The notes beneath the pieces are model-generated. The model worked only from the letters and a program-made list of their open reading frames with translations. It had not been told where the DNA came from and searched no databases. From positions 1-5,376 of the forward strand of contig NZ_DIXC01000037.1 in NCBI RefSeq assembly GCF_002435945.1: a stretch of 5,376 nt of DNA. Reading direction: 5' to 3'. How positions within the stretch are numbered: position 1 is the first letter of the stretch; every line of letters starts with the position of its first letter. The translations under genes and the position numbers were made by a program. This DNA is from Mesotoga sp. UBA6090 (lineage in GTDB: Bacteria; Thermotogota; Thermotogae; Petrotogales; Kosmotogaceae). This document shows positions 1-4,595 of the stretch, piece after piece.

Positions 1-972
1 GAATATTATATCTTCGACACTGCCGCCAAGGTTGTTTCTTTTTCGGGCTTCTTTGTCGAAACTCTCTACACCGAAGGAAATCGTATCCCCTGCGGTGTTG
101 TATTTCACAATCGATTCGATAACTGCTCTCGATTCGCGGGGGTGACCGGCAATGAAAATCGGATTCCCGTTGTCTATGTGAAGCACCTCAGGCTCAAGTA
201 TCGTTCTGGCTGACCTGAACAGCTCTTCAGAGAGTGCAGGATCGAGTCTGTCTCTGCTCCTGTCATATCCGTAGGCAACTACATTCGCGCTTCTTCCGAA
301 TCTGATAGCCTTTACGCCAATGCTTCTTAGTTTCTCGAACTCCTGAATTATACCTTCGATGCTTCTCCATTCGAAAGAGCCGTAAAGAATGGATTCAGTG
401 CAGAATGAGCAATAGCCGTCGCTTCTCTCACAAGCTGAGGATATGTCGATTTCAACTACCACTTCCGGGTAGGAGGGATGCAAGGCGATAATTTCGGCAC
501 CTTCCACATATAATCTGTTCAGTAGAGAGTATCGCGACTCGTTCGATGTGATCCCGAGAAAAGCTGCAACCTCGAACTCATCTCTCAGAAGATGATCGGC
601 TCCTCTAAAGTCGGGAGAGAAGGCGGTCGTTCCTCCTCTAAGAGTGTAGCCGACCGATACGACAGGCCCGCTGACAATCTTTACAGTTTCGGAACTGGAT
701 TGTAGCAGCTGCGAGATTTCCGAGCTGGTGATAGGCGTTCCGCCTATGTATCTTCCTGAAGTAGTGACTCCTCCGTAGATTACCAGGTAGTCATAGCAGT
801 TCCCTTTTTGCCAAAGGTCCTTACTCCTCACTGTGTCGATCGTAAGGTAGTCGATTTCGCAACCTTTTAGCAGAAAGGCACCGGCAATTGCACGTATTCT
901 AGGCGAGATGTACGGTGGTACTCCGAAGGCCGCCGGCTCATCGGTGTATCCGTCTATAATAATAGCGTTCAT
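1..972 (-). CDS. Radical SAM enzyme, COG1031-like, C-terminal end cut by window edge
   Basis: The 324 codons from ATG at 972 are open to the left edge, so the C-terminus is missing. The start is supported by GGAGGT (983-978) five bases upstream. The N-terminal ~170 residues start with IIIDGYTDEPAAFGVPPYIS and have a Rossmann-like, B12-binding-like look; similar openings are recalled from the COG1031 family. The radical SAM cluster motif is DISSACERSDGYCSFCTE, with Cys181, Cys188 and Cys191 in a CX6CX2C spacing rather than the usual CX3CX2C. Further family-like stretches are EPEVLHIDNGNP (~260-271) and ISFGVESFDKEARKRNNL (~298-315). COG1031 proteins are 4Fe-4S/S-adenosylmethionine enzymes of unknown substrate, known mostly from archaea, and described with a C-terminal helix-hairpin-helix that would lie outside this window. 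The gene is divergent from clpX. The radical SAM call is secure; the family assignment is from memory of sequence. Confidence 0.85.
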   Translation of the reverse strand, partial: MNAIIIDGYTDEPAAFGVPPYISPRIRAIAGAFLLKGCEIDYLTIDTVRSKDLWQKGNCYDYLVIYGGVTTSGRYIGGTPITSSEISQLLQSSSETVKIVSGPVVSVGYTLRGGTTAFSPDFRGADHLLRDEFEVAAFLGITSNESRYSLLNRLYVEGAEIIALHPSYPEVVVEIDISSACERSDGYCSFCTESILYGSFEWRSIEGIIQEFEKLRSIGVKAIRFGRSANVVAYGYDRSRDRLDPALSEELFRSARTILEPEVLHIDNGNPIFIAGHPRESRAVIESIVKYNTAGDTISFGVESFDKEARKRNNLGGSVEDIIF

Positions 973-1008
973 CCATTACCTCCGCGTGCGAGCTATCTTA
1001 TTCCAGTG

Positions 1009-1014
1009 TATAAT
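1009..1014 (+). promoter_or_regulatory. Probable -10 element for clpX-tsaD
   Basis: A perfect TATAAT sits 16 bases upstream of the clpX Shine-Dalgarno sequence, in the only spacer from which clpX-tsaD could be transcribed. No good -35 hexamer is seen 16-18 bp upstream, around 986-992. Transcription would begin near 1020, giving a leader of only about 25 nt before the TTG start. The same A/T bases read TATTAT on the minus strand (1015-1010) and could serve the divergent radical SAM gene, which would make the two promoters overlap; that part is weaker. Confidence 0.5.
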
Positions 1015-1030
1015 AAAAACAGCAATTAAT

Positions 1031-1046
1031 GGGAGGGAAAGTCTTG
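1031..1046 (+). promoter_or_regulatory. Shine-Dalgarno and TTG start of clpX
   Basis: GGGAGGG at 1031-1037 is followed, with a 6-7 nt spacer, by TTG at 1044-1046. The in-frame ATG at 1029 overlaps this purine run and has only AT-rich sequence (cagcaatta) before it, so it lacks a ribosome binding site of its own. The protein therefore most likely begins MPFEKHCSFCG, which also places the zinc-finger cysteines at the distance from the N-terminus typical of ClpX. Confidence 0.8.
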
Positions 1047-2255
1047 CCTTTTGAAAAACACTGTTCATTTTGCGGAAGACCGGCCACTCAGGTTAAAAAG
1101 CTAATATCGGGAACTGAAGGATACATATGCAACGAATGTGTAGACCTTTTTTACGACATTATTCAGCAGGACCAGAAAGCAAAGAAAGAGCCTGGAAAGA
1201 AGCTCCCGACTCCTGCCGATATCAAGAAGGAGCTTGACCGTTACGTAATCGGTCAGGAAAACGCGAAGAAGACTATCTCTGTCTCAGTCTATAACCATTA
1301 CAAGAGGGTCTTCAACGATGTGGACGACGTTGAGATTGAGAAATCAAATATTATGCTGGTAGGACCTACCGGTTCAGGAAAGACGCTTATTGCTAGAATC
1401 CTTGCTCGCATTCTCGATGTTCCGTTTGCTATTGCAGATGCAACACCGCTCACAGAAGCGGGATACGTTGGCGAGGACGTAGAGAATATCGTTCTCAGGC
1501 TTCTTCAGTCTTCGAACTACGACGTCGAAAAGGCCCAGCATGGGATTATTTACATTGATGAGATCGATAAGATAGCAAGAAAATCGCCCAACCCCTCCAT
1601 TACTAGAGACGTCTCTGGAGAGGGAGTGCAGCAGGCGCTACTGAAGATTGTAGAAGGTACCATCGCGAATGTTCCTCCTCAAGGCGGAAGGAAGCACCCA
1701 TATCAGGAGTTCATCAAAGTGGACACCAGTAACATTCTATTCATCGTTGGCGGAGCTTTTGGTGGACTGGACAGCATAATAAAGCAGCGAGTTCTTGATT
1801 CTTCCATGGGATTTGGCGCTAAGGTCAAAGGAAAGAACCAGCTCAGACTTGGTGAGGTTCTTCAGCAGGTAGTGCCCGATGACCTCATTCAGTACGGACT
1901 GATTCCTGAATTCGTGGGGAGATTTCCGGTATTGGCAGCGCTGAACGATCTCGACGTAGAGGATCTGAAGAGAATAATGAGCGAGCCGAGAAACGCCATT
2001 CTCAAGCAGTACCAGAAGTTGCTCGGACTGGATGGCGTCGAGCTCGAGTTCTCTGAAGGCGCATTGATTGCGATTGCTGAAAGAGCTATGAAGAGAGGTA
2101 CTGGCGCCAGGGCTCTTAAGAGCGTAATGGAGCAGGTAATGCTTGATATAATGTATGACATTCCTACTATGAGCAATGTGGAGAAGGTCGTCATCAACGA
2201 AGACGTCATAGTCCATAACTCTTCTCCGGAGATAATCTCGAGAGAATCTGCCTGA
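1044..2255 (+). CDS. clpX: ATP-dependent Clp protease unfoldase subunit ClpX
   Basis: ClpX is the hexameric AAA+ unfoldase that recognises tagged or damaged proteins and threads them into the cytoplasmic ClpP peptidase. Numbering from the TTG start gives 403 residues, close to the usual ~410-425. The N-terminal zinc-binding dimerisation domain has Cys7, Cys10, Cys29 and Cys32. The AAA+ core shows Walker A GPTGSGKT (107-114), the pore-1 loop GYVG (140-143), Walker B IIYIDEID (168-175), a GGRKH pore loop (214-218), the arginine finger in EFVGRF (Arg293) and sensor-2 GARAL (Arg356). The ClpP-docking loop reads MGF (255-257) where the well-studied proteins have IGF, a conservative change that should still dock. 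All catalytic residues are present. The stop overlaps the tsaD start (TGATG), so the two genes are presumably co-transcribed; clpP is not in the window. Confidence 0.97.
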   Translation: MPFEKHCSFCGRPATQVKKLISGTEGYICNECVDLFYDIIQQDQKAKKEPGKKLPTPADIKKELDRYVIGQENAKKTISVSVYNHYKRVFNDVDDVEIEKSNIMLVGPTGSGKTLIARILARILDVPFAIADATPLTEAGYVGEDVENIVLRLLQSSNYDVEKAQHGIIYIDEIDKIARKSPNPSITRDVSGEGVQQALLKIVEGTIANVPPQGGRKHPYQEFIKVDTSNILFIVGGAFGGLDSIIKQRVLDSSMGFGAKVKGKNQLRLGEVLQQVVPDDLIQYGLIPEFVGRFPVLAALNDLDVEDLKRIMSEPRNAILKQYQKLLGLDGVELEFSEGALIAIAERAMKRGTGARALKSVMEQVMLDIMYDIPTMSNVEKVVINEDVIVHNSSPEIISRESA

Positions 2256-2411
2256 TGAAAGTTCTGGCTCTCGAGAGTTCGTGCGATGAAACAGCGGTGG
2301 CCATCATTGAAGATGGCCACCTTCTCTCTTCTGTAGTCTCCTCTCAAATAGACATCCACAGCAGATTTGGGGGAGTAGTGCCGGAGATCGCGGCGAGAAA
2401 GCATCTCGAGA
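2236..2411. repeat. Three copies of palindrome TCTCGAGA around the clpX/tsaD junction
   Basis: The octamer TCTCGAGA occurs at 2236-2243, 2269-2276 and 2404-2411. The second is part of the 10-bp palindrome CTCTCGAGAG and the third of ATCTCGAGAT. I saw no other copy in the window. All lie in coding sequence in different peptide contexts (ISRES, LESS, HLEII), so shared protein sequence does not explain them. Function is unknown and codon preference is a possible cause. Confidence 0.35.
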
Positions 2412-3247
2412 TTATCGACAAAATCGTCGGAAGTTCTCTTGAAGAAGCCCATCTGGAGTTAGAAAACATCGATGTTTTCGCTTCAACAATGGGGCCCGGA
2501 CTTGTCGGGTCGCTGCTTGTAGGTCTTTCCTTCGCGAAGGCGATGGCTCTCTCGACGAACAAACCCTTCATCGGGATAAACCATCTCTTTGGACATGTTT
2601 ACGCGAACTTTCTGAAGTATCCGTTTCTCAGGCCTCCGTTCATGGTGCTTCTTGTATCGGGCGGGCACAGTGAGATCCTTGTCTTGAGAGACTGGGACAG
2701 AATCGAACTGATAGGCAAGACCAGAGACGACGCGGCCGGCGAAGCGTTTGACAAGATTGCAAGGCTGCTTGAGCTGGGTTATCCTGGAGGTCCGGCGATA
2801 CAGAAGGCCGCAGAAGAGGGGAAGGTGTTGTATCACTTTCCCAGGCCGCTTCAAGAGAAAGGAAATTTTGACTTCTCATTCAGCGGTCTCAAGACTTCCG
2901 TTCTTTATTTCTTGAGGAAGAATCGCTCTGTTTCTGTAAACGATGTTGCGGCATCGGCACAGGAAGCGATAGTCGATTCACTTGTTACGAAAACCTTTGA
3001 TGCCGCTGGCAGCTTAGGTCTTAAAGAGATTGCCTTTGCAGGCGGAGTGGCATCTAACTCTCTTTTGCGAGATAGAGCGGAGAAACTGTCCGAAGAGACG
3101 GGCATAAGGGCCTACTTTCCTCCGGTCGATCTTTGCACCGACAACGCTGCCATGATTGCCATGGTCGCTTACGAAAAAGCAAAGAGGGGACTGTTCTCCC
3201 CTCTTTCAACTAACGCAGTTCCTTACCTTAGCTTAGATGCCTTTTGA
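2255..3247 (+). CDS. tsaD: tRNA N6-threonylcarbamoyladenosine (t6A) transferase TsaD
   Basis: TsaD (formerly Gcp/YgjD) transfers the threonylcarbamoyl group from threonylcarbamoyl-AMP to A37 of ANN-decoding tRNAs, working with TsaB and TsaE in bacteria. At 330 residues it is full length. The ASKHA-fold signatures are in order: ESSCDETAVA (7-16), the metal-binding HLFGH (His110, His114), LLVSGGHSE (132-140), DDAAGEAFDK (158-167), GYPGGP (175-180), FSGLKTSV (209-216), FAGGVASNS (261-269) and CTDNAAM with metal-ligand Asp296. ATG at 2255 overlaps the clpX stop by one base and has only a weak purine stretch (GAGAG near 2240) upstream, so translation is probably coupled to clpX. The clpX-tsaD order also occurs in Thermotoga as I recall (TM0146-TM0145). 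Two strong hairpins lie inside the gene, and its last codons carry what appears to be the terminator of the opposing operon. The stop codon touches the stop codon of the converging gene. Confidence 0.97.
   Translation: MKVLALESSCDETAVAIIEDGHLLSSVVSSQIDIHSRFGGVVPEIAARKHLEIIDKIVGSSLEEAHLELENIDVFASTMGPGLVGSLLVGLSFAKAMALSTNKPFIGINHLFGHVYANFLKYPFLRPPFMVLLVSGGHSEILVLRDWDRIELIGKTRDDAAGEAFDKIARLLELGYPGGPAIQKAAEEGKVLYHFPRPLQEKGNFDFSFSGLKTSVLYFLRKNRSVSVNDVAASAQEAIVDSLVTKTFDAAGSLGLKEIAFAGGVASNSLLRDRAEKLSEETGIRAYFPPVDLCTDNAAMIAMVAYEKAKRGLFSPLSTNAVPYLSLDAF
2296..2321 (+). other. Strong stem-loop early in tsaD coding sequence
   Basis: GGTGGCCATC (2296-2305) and GATGGCCACC (2312-2321) form a perfect 10-bp, GC-rich stem closing a 6-nt loop (ATTGAA). 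It begins 41 nt after the first base of tsaD and is followed by a pyrimidine run TTCTCTCTT on the plus strand. This could be a leaky terminator, pause or mRNA-stability element setting tsaD expression relative to clpX. The inverted repeat is directly visible; a regulatory role is inference, and the T-run is broken by C residues. Confidence 0.5.
3174..3206 (-). terminator. Intrinsic terminator of the yidC operon, embedded in the tsaD 3' end
   Basis: AAAGAGGGGA (3181-3190) and TCCCCTCTTT (3197-3206) form a perfect 10-bp stem with a 6-nt loop. Read on the minus strand, the stem is followed by GCTTTTTC (3180-3173), giving a T-rich tail as in intrinsic terminators. It lies about 41 nt beyond the stop of the last minus-strand gene. 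On the plus strand it is followed by CAACTAAC and lacks a T-tract, so it should work poorly for tsaD transcripts. No other terminator-like hairpin serves either converging transcript. Confidence 0.6.
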
Positions 3248-3481
3248 TTATTCTGATTTGCTAGTAGAAGTTGAAGGTTTCTTGCTGCTATCAGCTGTCA
3301 AAGATTTCTTTGAATCAGTGCTGTAGTAGCCCCCACCCTTAAAAACAACTCCCACGCTGTTCAGCAGTTTCTTTAGATGGCCCCCGCATGCTGGGCAAAC
3401 CGTAAGGGGTTCATCGGACATTTTCTGGAAGGCTTCGGTTTCTTCTCCACAGTCTTCACACTTATATCTGTAAAACGGCAT
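3248..3481 (-). CDS. FmdB-family zinc-ribbon small protein
   Basis: This 77-residue protein begins MPFYRYKCEDCGEETE and has two CXXC pairs, Cys8/Cys11 and Cys29/Cys32, which form a single zinc ribbon. The FKGGGYYSTDS stretch (48-58) after the ribbon is also typical of the FmdB/CxxC_CxxC_SSSS family. The tail from about residue 55 is low-complexity, rich in Ser, Thr and Lys, and probably disordered. FmdB was named as a putative regulator of formamidase genes, but the role of most members is unknown; a nucleic-acid or protein-binding role is plausible. The start has AAGGAGG (3495-3489) with a 7-nt spacer. It is the last gene of the yidC operon, 47 bp after the cupin gene, and its TAA stop directly abuts the tsaD stop on the other strand. 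Confidence 0.88.
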   Translation of the reverse strand: MPFYRYKCEDCGEETEAFQKMSDEPLTVCPACGGHLKKLLNSVGVVFKGGGYYSTDSKKSLTADSSKKPSTSTSKSE

Positions 3482-3528
3482 GACGGTTCCTCCTTCGAAT
3501 CAAATTCAATTTATCAACTGTATCTATT

Positions 3529-3897
3529 CTATTCCTCATCTGCCGAAGATGGAATCACACAGATAAATTTGAGGTCTCCCTTTCCCCTATTCTTGAACTG
3601 ATGCTTCACTCCAGAGGGAACGAAAACGTAACTCCCAGCCGGAGCCGTTATCTCGCCCTGGTCAGTTACGACTCCAGCTTCACCGGCTACAATGAACACC
3701 TCGTGTTCCCATGGATGACTGTGGTGAGAGCTGTATCCGCCTTCTCCGACGGTGAACAACCTCATCACGAAGTTCGAGGCACCTTGTGCCTTTCCTATCA
3801 ATACGCGCTTTGCAACGCTCTTCACATTTTCATTGTCGAAGAGCTGTGGCCTAACATCAAGCGCTTTGCCTATTAGAATTCTGTCTGACACTGTCAT
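3529..3897 (-). CDS. Four-histidine cupin metalloprotein, TM1459-like
   Basis: This 122-residue protein is a single cupin barrel. Motif 1 is GGYSSHHSHPWEHE with His59, His61, His65 and Glu66. Motif 2 is PSGVKHQFKN (94-103), matching PxGxxHxxxN with His99. The sequence strongly recalls T. maritima TM1459 (114 residues, Mn-binding, four-His site H52/H54/H58/H92): all four ligands appear here at a constant +7 offset, and Cys113 matches the TM1459 near-site Cys106. TM1459 can be made to catalyse oxidative alkene cleavage in vitro, but its natural substrate is unknown. No signal peptide is seen, so it is cytoplasmic. ATG at 3897 has AGGAGG only 4 nt upstream; GTG two codons later (spacer 10) is an alternative. 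Its 5' end overlaps the jag 3' end by 41 nt, in a different frame. The match to TM1459 is from memory. Confidence 0.9.
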   Translation of the reverse strand: MTVSDRILIGKALDVRPQLFDNENVKSVAKRVLIGKAQGASNFVMRLFTVGEGGYSSHHSHPWEHEVFIVAGEAGVVTDQGEITAPAGSYVFVPSGVKHQFKNRGKGDLKFICVIPSSADEE

Positions 3898-4564
3898 AGC
3901 GCCTCCTCTTTGAATCTGATCTTCTGTCGCAAGAGTACTTTCTCTCGCTATACTCGACCACGACTTTCCTGTATGGCTCTAAACCGATGGAATAGCTCTT
4001 CAAGTCCTCATACTGAGAGACTACCTCGTGAACCAGCCTGCGCTCGAAGGCAAACATGGGTTCCATAACTATCTTGCTCCTCTTAGATAGAGCGGACTTC
4101 GCCGCCCTGTGGGCTATCTCTTCTACCAGCCTCTTTCTTTCAAGCCTGTAATCACCGATGTCCACGGTGACATTGACTTTCGTCGGAGCCATTCTGTTTG
4201 CATAGATATTCAATATGTGCTGCAGCGCAGCCACGGTCTTTCCGTGTTTTCCGATAAGTCTTGCGACTTCCTCGCCTTCGATTCTCACTCTATAAGTTCT
4301 TCCTGAAAGCTTGATCTCGGAGAAGGTCTCTTCGTCGAAGTTTTTCAGGATTCCCTTCAGGAAGTCGTGAAGCTTTCTCTCCCAGTGTTTATCAAGCAAG
4401 GTTACTTCAATAACCGATTCTTTCGACCCGAAGATTCCGAAAAAGCCTTTTGAGCCTTTCTCTTTGACCGAAACTTCAATTTCATCATCATAAGCGTCAA
4501 GATCTGCCTGAGCTGATCTGATTGCTTCCTCGACTGTTTCGGCCCTGTATTCAACTGGCTTCAT
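3857..4564 (-). CDS. jag: Jag/KhpB RNA-binding protein (Jag-N, KH, R3H domains)
   Basis: Jag (SpoIIIJ-associated protein, also KhpB/EloR) is a cytoplasmic RNA-binding protein usually encoded after yidC and linked in Gram-positives to RNA binding with KhpA and to cell elongation. Numbered from ATG 4564 it has 235 residues. The Jag-N domain spans ~1-52 with the KGFFGIFG motif (39-46). The KH domain carries LIGKHGKT (103-110). The C-terminal R3H domain (~136-204) has the RxxxH pair Arg175/His179 and the EPYRKVVV strand. A basic tail of ~28 residues (CDRRSDSKRRRYDS and beyond) follows, longer than I expect for the family, and overlaps the cupin start by 41 nt. The GTG at 4576 overlaps the Shine-Dalgarno and is rejected as the start. 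Its start lies 31 nt after the yidC stop, so co-expression is likely. Confidence 0.93.
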   Translation of the reverse strand: MKPVEYRAETVEEAIRSAQADLDAYDDEIEVSVKEKGSKGFFGIFGSKESVIEVTLLDKHWERKLHDFLKGILKNFDEETFSEIKLSGRTYRVRIEGEEVARLIGKHGKTVAALQHILNIYANRMAPTKVNVTVDIGDYRLERKRLVEEIAHRAAKSALSKRSKIVMEPMFAFERRLVHEVVSQYEDLKSYSIGLEPYRKVVVEYSERKYSCDRRSDSKRRRYDSVRQNSNRQSA

Positions 4565-4581
4565 TTCGACTAACACCTCCT
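4562..4581 (-). promoter_or_regulatory. Shine-Dalgarno that fixes the jag start
   Basis: AGGAGGT (4581-4575) lies in the yidC-jag gap. The longest open frame would begin at GTG 4576-4574, which shares bases with this site and could not be served by it. ATG at 4564-4562 follows with a 10-nt spacer and yields MKPVEYRAETVEEA, the usual Jag-N beginning. Confidence 0.75.
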
Positions 4582-4595
4582 GAGCGTATCTCCAT

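Noticed and set aside
998..1016. TTATT-N9-AATAA inverted repeat in the clpX upstream spacer as an operator
   Set aside because: Five-base AT-only arms are expected by chance in an AT-rich spacer and overlap the -10 box.
1605..1616. 12-bp palindrome AGAGACGTCTCT in clpX
   Set aside because: It lies in the conserved TRDVSG region, has no loop and no downstream T-tract; the coding constraint is a sufficient explanation.
1737..2452. Minus-strand open frames opposite clpX and tsaD
   Set aside because: They are antisense shadows of well-conserved genes, with no ribosome binding site or recognisable domain.
3298..3313. Inverted repeat TCAAAGA/TCTTTGA just inside the fmdB-like gene, considered as a plus-strand tsaD terminator
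   Set aside because: The loop is only two bases, the stem is AT-rich and no T-tract follows, so it is unlikely to terminate.
3377..3876. Plus-strand open frames opposite the fmdB-like and cupin genes
   Set aside because: The minus-strand frames carry clear CXXC and cupin motifs with good ribosome binding sites; the plus frames show neither.
3886..3896. Dyad TGACACTGTCA covering the cupin start codon
   Set aside because: A 5+1+5 palindrome is short and cannot form a hairpin; it is part of the MTVSD codons and there is no second copy to suggest an operator.
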